A stretch of DNA of 22,308 nucleotides from Protostelium mycophagum. Lineage: Eukaryota; Evosea; Variosea; Protosteliida; Protosteliaceae. Of the stretch, positions 1-9,411 are shown one piece after another (the first letter of the stretch is position 1; each line of letters opens with the position of its first letter). The notes beneath the pieces are model-generated. The model was not told the origin of the DNA. It ran no database searches and worked only from the letters and a program-made list of their open reading frames with translations. The DNA is taken from assembly GCA_002081555.1 (NCBI GenBank), contig MZNV01002123.1:1-22308 (forward strand), read 5' to 3'. The position numbers were made by a program, and so were the translations under genes.

Positions 1-63
1 TGTTTTGCAGAGAATTTACAAACTGATCACAGGAAGCAAGCATTCAGTGTGTGTTGAGTTGTA
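1..63 (+). CDS. Possible last exon of a plus-strand gene (partial)
   Basis: The window opens with a good 3' splice site (TTTTGCAG, ending at base 10). It is followed by an open frame reading RIYKLITGSKHSVCVEL and a TAG at 61-63. If real, this is the end of a gene lying to the left that converges on the F-box gene, matching the strand alternation seen elsewhere in the window. Only 17 codons are visible and no family can be named, so this is a weak call that rests on the splice site and the frame alone. Confidence 0.3.
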
Positions 64-281
64 GATAAATCCGCTATAATACCCTCTTTTTATATGATTT
101 TGGAGGTCATAACACAAACGATCAGTTTATCAATCTGATTCACAGTGTGTTTTTCGATATATAGACGTCACACGATCATGACATTTATTTTTATGACTAT
201 TTAAGACATATTGAATCCTCATGTCGATACCAGACTCCACTGAACAGTTGTTCCAATATTCCATCTTATCATAAGCTATTT
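64..281. other. Short intergenic/3' UTR stretch
   Basis: This AT-rich stretch probably holds the 3' UTRs of two convergent genes. On the minus strand it would be open in the frame that the F-box gene would use if a 20-bp near-repeat at 281-320 were single (see findings). I see no RNA gene or repeat of its own. Confidence 0.4.
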
Positions 282-1934
282 TCACCTTCCTCTTTTTATT
301 TTCACCTTCCTCTTTTCGTTCTCTCCGACCCAGTATTCTATTTGTAATGATATATAATCACTCGCGTTGACTGCCAAGTGCTTGTGTGCGTATACTCCTA
401 AACTCCCCAATTTTCCCTTGTCTTTCAAATCCCAATCATTCACCACATAGTGTATACATATTTTTAATTTGGATATAGATAATCCTATTGTTGAAAGAAC
501 CACAGGGACTTGACCCTCTAAACTGCCTTTCTGATGATATATGTTGACGTAAATCTCTCTGATTGATGGTGGATACACATCATCGATTTCGTATTTATTT
601 GTGTACATCAGGCCCCTATCAGAGTGAGATGGTGATGATGATCATTTCAACTCACTTGACGACACGAAGATGTTCAAATACACTGAGATTGTATGTATTC
701 TTTCTAGTGTCTTCATTGCGATGATGAGAGATACTCAACTGATCGCCCAGATCTGTTTTATCGATGATTAGGATCTGTAATGGTCTGTATGTGCCTAGGG
801 GTCATCAGATTAACATCATATGATCAAGATCATCTCATCTGATGCGATACTTCACCTTTTCGTAGTGGCTGAGAGAATAACCTCTGAAAAGTCCAAAAAC
901 CCACTGTCAGCGTATTGAGATTTGGTAATAGATCGACAAAATGTGAATCATCTCCTTCATAAGTGTGAACTGACGGCATGTCTAGATGACGTATATGATC
1001 GTGATTAAGGAGGAAACCTCTCATGTCTTCATCGAGACAATTCTAACAATTGAGTGACTAAGGATCAATCTCGCAACGTGAGATGTTGAATCACTCACAT
1101 ATCCACCCACATTACCAAAAAATTCAAGATTTGGCCACCTTTAAAAACGTAAATCAAATTATACATCAGACGACTTGATTCCATCGAATTCTTACTTTTG
1201 TTGCAGGACCGTGTCAGTTGTACATGATGTGTTGAGACTCTTAAGGTTCGTCATTTTGAGGATGCATGTCTCCACTACGTCTTTAAATTGTTGGGGATAA
1301 TCCTTAACTACATGTTAAAATCAGCTATTATATAACCTTGAATTGGATACTTACGTCGTATATTGAAACGAAAGGATGTCAGCTGGTCGAAGAATGGAGA
1401 GAAAGCATTCATGAACAATATATTGCCCAGTCTTTCTAATTGGCTCTCATCCGTGGTCGGCAGTATGATTAACTCTTTTAGTGAACGAAGATTCTTCACA
1501 GCATCGTAGAAAGCAGGAGGCGGATCAAAGTGCTCATTGGGACACTCCTCAAGCTTATTGTGGTCTTCATCTTCCCACCACCCAAAGTCCTCACACTCGT
1601 TCTCCTCCTGACGTATCTCCAAACTCTCTACAAGTGCGGCGTGTTGTGGATGTTCCACAAAATGCTTCCACTCTGAGGTGTCCGTGATCACACAGATTCT
1701 TTTCTTATACTTATACTCCAAATACAAAGGTTGTAGTATCTCGAATACCCTCTTATTCACCTTCATCTGCAAAAAGTTTCTTTAATCTTGATTTTTCAGA
1801 GACGTGTCACCTACGAAGTTGTTTAATGTGCTAAGATTACCGTCATTCTCCAGAAATGTTGAAATATATCGTAACACATCTGGTTGTTGCTCTAGTGGTA
1901 GAAATGTATTAGTTTTTTGTCTTTTTGGTGGCAT
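282..1934 (-). CDS. F-box protein, 447 aa, seven exons
   Basis: This is a probable substrate-recognition subunit of an SCF (Skp1-cullin-F-box) ubiquitin ligase; the target is unknown. Exons on the minus strand are 1934-1815, 1766-1355, 1307-1196, 1138-1099, 1042-856, 794-656 and 615-282. All phases close over 448 codons, and the fourth exon has only 40 bp. The N-terminus is basic (MPPKRQK). Residues about 8-50 fit an F-box: FLPLEQQPDVLRYISTFL, then VNKRVFEILQPL. The rest has scattered leucine-rich segments such as LRSLKELIILP, LPNLNTLTV and FEHLRVVK, as in F-box/LRR proteins, but with no regular repeat spacing. The start is the first ATG; the frame stays open upstream to 2072 without an ATG, so an extra 5' exon is possible. 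The C-terminus lies in a 20-bp near-duplication. The F-box call is by pattern only. Confidence 0.75.
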
Positions 1935-2123
1935 CTGAGGTTGAGGTTGAGTTTGTAGCAATTGTAGATTGGGAAAACTCGATTTCTTTCGTGCCAGAGA
2001 TTTCTGCCAGTTCCACGTCAGTTCGTTGCGTTTTGTTGGCTTCAGATCATCATCAACCACACGAAACAACACACAAGTAAGAATTAATCCTCTTTCACTC
2101 TTCTAATCTTCTTCAGCACAAAC
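1935..2123. promoter_or_regulatory. Shared upstream region of a divergent gene pair
   Basis: These 189 bp separate the start codons of the F-box gene (minus) and the repeat-protein gene (plus), so both promoters must lie here or overlap the genes. A pyrimidine-rich tract (TCTTTCACTCTTCTAATCTTCTTC, about 2092-2115) sits just before the plus-strand ATG, as is common for highly expressed genes. I see no clear TATA box. Confidence 0.4.
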
Positions 2124-3302
2124 ATGTCTTTCATTAACAGACTCTCGGAAGATCCCAAGAAAGCAGCCCTGATTGGAGGAGCCATCGTAGTTGGAGGAGC
2201 AATCACCTACTACCTTTGGGACAGATACAGCACAGAAGACCAGCAGACATGGGCCGCCAAAAAGAAGAAGGCTGCCAAACAGATGAAGCACATCGCTGAG
2301 ATCAAGGAGCAGCTCAAAGAGAAGGTTGGTGTATCTTGCTCATCTCATATCTGATCATATTCTCAGGTCGTCGAACAAACCACAGCACCAGTCCTCGCCA
2401 CTCAAACAACAACAGTTACACCAGCCACAACCGTCGCCACACCCACAGGAACCGCCACTACAGCCACAAGAACCACCACAACTACCGTAGAACAACCCAC
2501 CGTCGTCCATACAGAGACAGAACCCGTCCTCAAGAAGATCAAAGAGAGACAACCTGTAGTGCAGGAGGTCGTACACCCTGTTGAACTCGAAGAGGTGCAG
2601 CCTGTTATCCACAGAGAAGTCAGAAAGGTAGAGGTGCACCAAGTCACTCAGCCTATATACGAGGAGCACACCGCCCCCGTCGTAGAGGTCAACAGAGAGC
2701 TTGTTGCAGAGCACAGACCCACTCTTTACGCCGACAAGTAAGAAGAATACATTGTTGGAGGACACGAACCTAATCGCTTTAGCACCGAATACACAAAGGA
2801 GTTCGAGTCTGGCTTAGTCAGCGACACACAGAGATTCGACGAGGTTAAGAGAACACAGAGAGTTCTTGCTCCCATCATCGAAGAGGTCGTCAAGACAGAC
2901 ATCATCGAGGTCATCCAACCTGTCATCCACAGGGACACTGTTGCCGCTACTGTGATCCACACAGCTCAACCCATATACGAGAAGATCAGAGAACAACCCA
3001 CAGTCGTTCACGAGACAAGAAGCCCTCTCATTCTCACCCACGAAGAAGTATTCATCTCAATCTCTCATAAGATCTAACAATACCAGGTAACCCGCTTGCA
3101 ATCCGCTAAAGAGGCCGAGCAGCTCGAAATACTCGAGAAGTACTCCGACAAGCAGTTGGCACACGGACTCGTCGACCGTACTCACGTAGAACAAGTCGAA
3201 TCCACAACAGTAGTTGTACCCGCTGTCGCTGAGCAGATCACCACCACTGAGACCGTCACCGTAGAAAAGAACATCATCCCAGCTGGCTCCATCGCCAACT
3301 AA
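2124..3302 (+). CDS. Membrane-anchored repeat protein, 350 aa (fungal allergen-like motif family)
   Basis: Exons are 2124-2324, 2367-2737, 2783-3047 and 3087-3302; all phases close. The short N-terminus is followed by one hydrophobic segment (about residues 14-32, ALIGGAIVVGGAITYYLW), a lysine-rich stretch and a Thr-rich linker. Then come two diverged copies of a repeat of about 45 residues, marked by QPVIHREV...TQPIYEEHTAP and QPVIHRDT...AQPIYEKIREQP. The C-terminus is acidic with coiled-coil tendency. From memory, similar QPVIHRE/QPIxE repeats occur in uncharacterised fungal proteins annotated as allergens or stress-related; no enzyme motif is visible. Codon choice is strongly biased to GTC, GAG, AAG and ACC, like the ribosomal protein gene in this window, which suggests high expression. 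Intron 2 begins at a GTAAG whose TAA would otherwise be an in-frame stop. Molecular role unknown. Confidence 0.85.
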
Positions 3303-3329
3303 TAAACTCATAACAAGTACTCATATGTC

Positions 3330-4383
3330 CTACAATGAGTTTATGAGCTGGATGTTGGTGATGTGACTCCGGTCACCTTTCGGGTCTGTTATGTATTGTG
3401 CAATTCCAATAACGTGCTCATCATCAACCCATTGCAGCCTAAATGTCCAATCTCTTAATGTGCACCTGTCGATTTGTACCTAGTATAAAATGAATTGCTG
3501 TTCAATCATCTTAGTCTTTTTTAATTGATATTACTTGAGGTAAGAAGGACTGGTTCCTCAGTAAATAATCTTTTTTTAAAATAACATTAATCCTCTTTAT
3601 GTCCATATTGAAGCCTTCCCCAGTTGCTTTGATATATGCTATTCCTTTATCAATGAAGAGATATATATCTATATATATCTATATATATTCTCAATTTATT
3701 TACAAATTGAATGATGATTATAAATGATCCATTGTGCAGCACCTTCCTTCAGAGCCCAAACACAAAAGAACAAGTCGACCTGATCTTTCACATCTGTGGG
3801 TGTTGACAAAAAGCGAAATTGGAACACCCACTATGATAGGATTTAATGGATTCATATTCTGATCCTGTTAGATTGTCTCTCATCTCCTCTATAAACTGCA
3901 AGCTCTCGCTGTCATCTCTGCATTGTGGCGGGTGACGTTCCATGACATCTATCCCAATGAGCCCTCCTTCTTGTGCACAAAATACTACCCAATCACCGCT
4001 GTGGGATACGTTGAATTGTATGCTGTCGTCATCCTTCTGACTTTTGTGTGAGATTCTGATTTCAAGAACCAAGCCTCACAATGAAAGGTTTTCCCCTCTT
4101 TGTTCTGGAAAGTTGCGTCGATGAAACGTTGAATGCTGCGAGATAGTTGTGAATCAGAAGGCGTCCTGACATCGAACTTTTAGCATCAGGGTTAAGTGGG
4201 CCCGTCAAATGCAGTCCTCCTGTACTCGGTCGACGAAATCTATCATAGTCAGGAACTTGAGGGAAGATCATGCAAGGACCTCGATATCCTCCGCGCTTCT
4301 TCATCGCCAATCAGAGATAGATATTCGCTCCATTCTTGTTCTGTTGGTCTCCATTCTCCGACTTTGAAGGCCTGCAGTATCAT
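3330..4383 (-). CDS. AASDHPPT: 4'-phosphopantetheinyl transferase (AASDHPPT/Sfp type), 259 aa
   Basis: This enzyme transfers the phosphopantetheine arm of CoA to a serine of carrier domains (fatty acid synthase, polyketide synthase, aminoadipate reductase), probably in the cytosol. Exons on the minus strand are 4383-4280, 4239-4080, 4036-3832, 3793-3743, 3644-3535 and 3479-3330. The family's conserved stations appear in order: GEWRPTEQEW near the N-terminus, DAKSSMSGRLL, RGKPF, FNVSHSGDWVV, the Mg-binding GIDVM (residues 116-120), and WALKEG...YIKATGEG (from residue 169) with the catalytic Lys-Glu. A late FRLQWVDDEHVIGIA follows. Length is close to the human enzyme (about 309 aa) minus its tail. 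The residue 60-70 region carries a small insert before DAKSS. Its stop lies 27 bp from that of the convergent repeat-protein gene. The family assignment is firm; the substrates are not visible. Confidence 0.92.
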
Positions 4384-4449
4384 GCTGGCGAAATCTGAGA
4401 TCAAAAATAAAATTCAGAATTTTTTACAATTCACATTTCACGAAGCAGG
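4384..4449. promoter_or_regulatory. 66-bp bidirectional promoter gap
   Basis: This is the whole space between the start codons of the phosphopantetheinyl transferase (minus) and the TM2 protein (plus). It is A/T-rich with TTCACATTTCACG-like tracts. Both 5' UTRs must be very short, or transcription must start inside the opposite gene. The gap would change if either gene has an unseen 5' exon. Confidence 0.4.
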
Positions 4450-5259
4450 ATGCATGAGGCACAGATCATCACATGCTTTACATTAATGGTATTTATATCT
4501 CTCACCCCGACCTTGATCTTGGAAGTCCAATCAGCAGGGGTTACGGAGGTAACATTTTAGAAGGTAGAACGGTCTCATCTCTTGCAGAGATATTTATGTC
4601 CAAATGATTGTAACTCTCAGGGAACATGCATCACAAATACGACGAACGGCACGACAACATCAGGTGTCAGCAATTAAATCACTTCGGCATTCTAACTGCA
4701 GGCAGTGTGTTTATGTACAGAGAAATATGCTGGAGAAGATTGCAGTTATCACAGAAAAGAACGTCTGACTGCTTTCTTACTTTCATTTTTCCTGGGGATG
4801 GTGTGAGTTGCTGATTGTTCCAACGTGCGCTTATTGCTTGTTAGTCTCATCATTCCACATCCCTTTCTACTTCAAAATATCTTCTTAACAAATTGCACAA
4901 GATAAGATAAATATTTGAAAATAGAATAAAGATTTAACTTATCAGAGGGGCGGACAGATTCTACCTTGGACAAGTGGAGCTTGGTGTCTGTAAAATGATC
5001 CTCTTTTTATCTATTTGCATAATACCTTGCTGCACCGCTTGGTTGGTGTTCTGTGTGACAGAAAGACATTTCAGCTATTTCTCTGCCGTGATCATGATGC
5101 TTCTTGTTATTTTGGCTGTGATCGTCTGGTGGTGAGTTGTATATAAAGACATAGAATGTTCAACAGCACAGGATGACAGATTGGATAATCATACTCATGA
5201 ATACAATCACAGATGGAAATGGATTTCCACTGAGCAGTAGCATGAAAACTGGTGGATAA
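4450..5259 (+). CDS. TM2-domain membrane protein with signal peptide and EGF-like module, 181 aa
   Basis: Exons are 4450-4548, 4588-4663, 4706-4802, 4946-5131 and 5172-5259, phases closed. Residues 1-30 form a hydrophobic signal peptide (QIITCFTLMVFISLTPTLIL). Residues 37-71 hold six cysteines in an EGF-like arrangement (C37, C41, C47, C60, C62, C71; GTC...CLCTEKYAGEDC) with an Asn/Thr-rich loop. The TM2 domain follows: helix LTAFLLSFFLGMVGA, the diagnostic DRF (94-96) in DRFYLGQ, a second helix, WWMTDWIIILM, and the family's C-terminal DGNGFPL. Animal TM2D1-3 have the same signal peptide plus TM2 plan and are linked to Notch/presenilin biology, but this protein is not assigned to any of the three. 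It is predicted to sit in secretory-pathway or plasma membrane with the EGF module outside. Intron 3 (143 bp) is longer than the rest. Confidence 0.88.
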
Positions 5260-5531
5260 TATAGTTGTAGATATTTATATACTGTATTTCAATTCAATTT
5301 AATGAGCTAATTCAACTATTTAATTTACCTTGATTCCTTTGAAACTACATTTCATGGGGTTTAGGATCTTGGATTATATTTGCAGGAGTACTTGATGATC
5401 AGGCTGGGGGATGGTTCCTGTACAAAAATGAAGTTGTAGATAGCAAATATTCAAGTAAGGAAATCCGCGTCATCTCCCCGAACTTTCACAGGGGAAATTA
5501 CGGTTCATTTATCCGACAGACATCAAACATC
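5260..5531. other. Intergenic region upstream of phosphofructokinase
   Basis: This gap between two same-strand genes is AT-rich in its first half (TTTATATACTG, ATTTAATTTACC) and less so near the ATG. It must hold the 3' UTR of the TM2 gene and the promoter of the phosphofructokinase gene. I see no additional coding frame with splice support. Confidence 0.4.
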
Positions 5532-8500
5532 ATGACAACAGCCATTGCACATTTCTCTCTCATTACGCCCACACCAGAAATCTTTGAGAAGGCAGTTCAA
5601 TTCTATAAAGCAATCGGTTTCAGCGAGGTAGAGCTTTAGCAACAACAAGATGCTGATGAGCGTAGGTCGTCTTGTACGATGTCTATGATCTGAAGAACGT
5701 TCGTCAACCAGATCATGCTGATCACAGCGAGAAGGAGACCTGGTTATACTCTTTTGGTTGTAAGTGTGCATTACGTTAGTATACTCAAGTTTATGCCATC
5801 CAGCCGCAGACAGTATCATCGGTCAAGATATCACCATGAAGATCCGTCTCTGTCCTGAATGTGATATGAGAGTTCCAGCAGGCAATCTTCCACCTGTTGA
5901 GGAATCAGAAGACGATCTTCGTGGACGCAGATCGAGTCTCAGCCTCCTTGTCAATGATCTTTCGGTGAGTACCATATGAAGATCAAGCAGTCCCTGACGA
6001 CCGGTACAGAAGGTGATCCACCGTTTGAAAGAACTTGGCTTGTCTTTCCAATCACGTCCAAATGGAGAAAACCCTGTAGAGGTGAGAGGATCTCAATCAT
6101 CTTAGAGTTGGTATCCAATTGTACATGAACTACAACATTGTAGATACACCTGCTCGACCCCACCGGGCTGGTTCTAGGATTCACCAGCAGAAGCAACCCT
6201 TTCACTACCGCCAAATCAAGTGCAACAAAGCGGGAATACGTGTCTCAGCAGATGAAGGACATTTCTAACCTTTTGAACAAAATCGGTACTCAGACGGTGG
6301 TATATATATATTTGAGATTATAGAGTGTGATTAACATTCACAAAGGGGGAACACAAGCAAAGAAAGAGGATTGGTGTGATGACGTCAGGAGGTGACTCAC
6401 AAGGAATGAGTGCAGCGGTGAGAGCCGTGGTCAGAATGAGTTACATAAGAGGATGTGAACCTTATGGAATATACGAAGGATATGAGGGCTTAGTACAAGG
6501 GGGTAAACTCATCAAGAAGATGGGATGGCAGGATGTCAGAGGTTGGCTCTCTGAAGGTGGAACTCTCATCGGTACTGCCAGATGTGCATCTTTCAGGGTA
6601 TTTCATTCTTAACCCTGAAATAATTGAGATATCATGCAGGAAAGACCCGGAAGACTTGCTGCCGCTAAGAACCTGATAGAGGCGGGGATCGATGCACTGG
6701 TGATATGTGGTGGTGATGGTTCACTGACAGGAGCGGATATATTCAGAGCTGAATGGCCAGGTCTTGTAGAGGAGCTCGTCTCATCCGGTAAGGCACACAT
6801 TCCGAGCATTATTATTAAGATATTAATTAATTTCTCTCAGGGAAAGTTGCCGCTGAGAAAGCAGCACCACACAAACACCTGACTATTGTCGGGCTTGTCG
6901 GATCAATTGACAATGACATGGCTTCAACAGGTACTGATCTCTTTGTATATTGATCAATTATATCATCTATTTCTATGTAAATATAATATTTATAGCTACC
7001 ACTATCGGGGCTTACTCTTCACTGACTCGCATCTGCGAGTCAGTAGACTCTATCTTTGCTACAGCATATTCACATTCAAGGGCTTTTGTTGTTGAGGTGG
7101 GTTGAGATGATTATTACCCTGTACTCAAGGATTGAAGGTGATGGGAAGACATTGCGGATGGTTAGCTTTGATGGCGGGGCTCTCTACTGGAGCAGACTTT
7201 GTCTTTATTCCCGAGCACCCACCTCAGCCAGGGTGGGAGGATTCTATGTGCAAGGTACTCGCCAAGCACAGACAGATAGGGAAGAGGACAACCATTATCA
7301 TCGTTGCAGAGGGTGCGATAGATACTAATCTCAACCCGATCAAGCCACAATATCTTCAAGAACTATGCTCCAAGAGGTCATATTCATTGTCTATAGGATT
7401 ATTTGTGTTAAAGAGATATAGATTAGGACTGGATACGAGAGTGACTACCTTGGGACACACTCAAAGAGGAGGTGTTCCTTGTTTCTTTGACAGAATGCTC
7501 GCTACTCTTCAAGGTATTCCATACTACATCAATATCTATAATATTAAAAGGATTATTCAAGTATCTAAAAAAATCAGGAGTGGAAGCCGTCGAAGCGGTG
7601 CTAGATTCCACCCCCGAGACACCCTCACCAATGATTGGAATTAATGAGAACAGAATATCACGTAAACCACTCATGGAGGCCGTCAGACTCACACAATCTG
7701 TTGCCACGGCGATACACAATAAGGATTTTGACAAGGCGATGTCACTAAGAGACCCTGAGTTCGTGGAGCATTTGGATGCGTTCAGGTTTCATTTCATCCC
7801 TCTTTCTATTTTTGGAAGGACTGTTGTAATGACTGATATAATGACTGCTGTAATGACTGTAATGACTGTTGTAATGACTTTGTGAAGATGGACGAATGCC
7901 TGGTCCGACGAATTAGAACCCAATTTTAAACTTCCTGCCAACAAGAGACTACGTATAGCCATTATACACGTAGGTGCCCCCGCAGGAGGTATGAATGCCG
8001 CGACACGTGCTGCAGCTAGATATTGCATCAACAGAGGACACACTGCTCTTGGAGTCTCCAATGGATTCCCGGGACTCTGCCGTCATAATGCAGTGTGAGT
8101 AATAATATGTATATACATATGTATAATATGTATATACATATGTATAATATGAGTATATGTGTACTGATGGATTCTGATAGATATGAGCTGGATTGGATGA
8201 CAGTTGAAGACTGGATCATCAGAGGAGGTAGTGAGATCGGAACAAACAGAGCTACTCCAGATATCGACATGGGAATGACAGCTTGGCAATTTCAGACACA
8301 CAAGTTTGATGCCGTGATGATCATTGGTGGTTTCGAGGCCTTTGTTGCACTCGGACAATTGACCAAGGTGCTACATTTCAATGTTCTGTACAATGTCATT
8401 TAAAGAATGTAGGCGAGATCCTCATACCCTGCTTTCCGTATCCCCATGGTACTTATTCCCGCTACAATTTCGAACAACGTTCCGGCTACCGAGTTCTCTC

Positions 8501-9392
8501 TTGGTACAGACACAGCTCTCAACGTCGTTGTGAATTACTGCGATACGATTAAGCAGAGTGCTAGTGCATCTAGACGTAGAGTCTTCGTTGTAGAGGTAAT
8601 CTTTCGTTTCATTTTTGTAGCATTTATAATTGATAATGATGTGTATAAAAATGTGTTTAGGTGCAAGGAGGTAGATCTGGATACCTGGCAGTGCTGTCTG
8701 GACTTGCCGTTGGGGCGTTATCTATCTACACCCCAGAGGAGGGAATAAGACTGAAGAGATTGGTGGAAGATGCTGATTACTTACACACTACCTTTGCAAG
8801 AGAACAAGGAGAGTCTCGCCGTGGAAAGCTCCTCATCAGGTTACATCTTTTGATCTTCTCTATATTGTACCCTACACTTTGCTGAAAGATTGAAGAAATG
8901 AGATGGCATCTGCCACGTACACAACTGAAGTCATCGGAAAAATGTTTGAGGAGGAATCGAATGGTAAATTCGAGACCAGAACATCCGTCTTGGGGCATGT
9001 GCAGCAAGGAGGTTAGTATCCACACTTTATCATCTGACCCTAAAGAATCTGAGGAAATCCCTCCCCCATGGATCGTGTGAGAGCCACGAGATTAGCAGTA
9101 CGATGCATCAGATTTTTGGAAGATTCAGTGTTTGGAGAGAAGAAGAAGGATAATTCAGATTCTACCGTGATCGGTATCAAGGGTGAGCTCTCCATGTCAT
9201 CCATCTCTCACTCGTTCAACAGGTTCACAAATTGTCTTCACTCCCGTTCTAGAAGCAGAAGCAAAGGAAGCAGACATGAAGAATAGAACATCACTCAACA
9301 ACTGGTGGTTTGGATTGAAGGCCCTCTCTGACTTGCTTGTGAGGGGTACTCCGGAACTCATCGCAAACAACTACCAACTCGATGAACAATAA
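5532..9392 (+). CDS. PFK: ATP-dependent 6-phosphofructokinase with N-terminal VOC/glyoxalase-like domain, 958 aa
   Basis: This enzyme makes fructose-1,6-bisphosphate, the committed step of glycolysis, in the cytosol. Nineteen exons close over 959 codons: 5532-5627, 5666-5759, 5804-5964, 6010-6081, 6144-6296, 6346-6597, 6640-6787, 6841-6930, 6996-7096, 7138-7376, 7422-7513, 7578-7785, 7888-8094, 8181-8367, 8413-8595, 8661-8839, 8896-9011, 9054-9182, 9223-9392. Residues 1-165 look like a VOC fold ([33 protein letters not shown]), as in yeast Pfk1/Pfk2. The N-half is catalytic: [28 protein letters not shown] (catalytic Asp), [17 protein letters not shown]. The C-half keeps the fold ([37 protein letters not shown]) but has ATISNNV in place of SIDND, as expected for the regulatory half of eukaryotic enzymes. 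Its stop is 19 bp from the convergent Nudix gene's stop. Confidence 0.96.
7786..7887 (+). repeat. Short tandem repeats inside a phosphofructokinase intron
   Basis: This 102-bp intron contains five imperfect copies of a 9-12 bp unit with core TAATGACT (about 7826-7880), partly spaced by GTTG, GATA or GCTG. It looks like a young minisatellite expansion in an otherwise ordinary intron. No coding role is apparent because flanking exons join cleanly in phase. Confidence 0.7.
8095..8180 (+). repeat. Palindromic AT repeat inside a phosphofructokinase intron
   Basis: Within this 86-bp intron the unit AATATGTATATACATATGTAT occurs twice in tandem (about 8104-8149). Each unit contains the inverted repeat ATATGTATATACATAT, so the RNA could fold into short hairpins. 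The canonical GTGAGT and TTCTGATAG ends are intact. Confidence 0.65.
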
Positions 9393-9411
9393 AGGAGAAG
9401 GGTGATGTCAT

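Noticed and set aside
2739-2741. In-frame TAA in the repeat-protein gene that looks like a nonsense mutation
   Set aside because: It lies at the start of a 45-bp GTAAG...CTAATCGCTTTAG intron; excising it restores the frame and matches intron size and branch-site style elsewhere.
2355-2765. Minus-strand open frame rich in Cys, Gly and Ser, resembling a metallothionein or secreted Cys-rich peptide
   Set aside because: It is the exact antisense of the Thr/Val-rich linker of the plus-strand gene; the Cys-Gly pattern is the mirror of ACC/ACA codons, and it lacks splice or start support.
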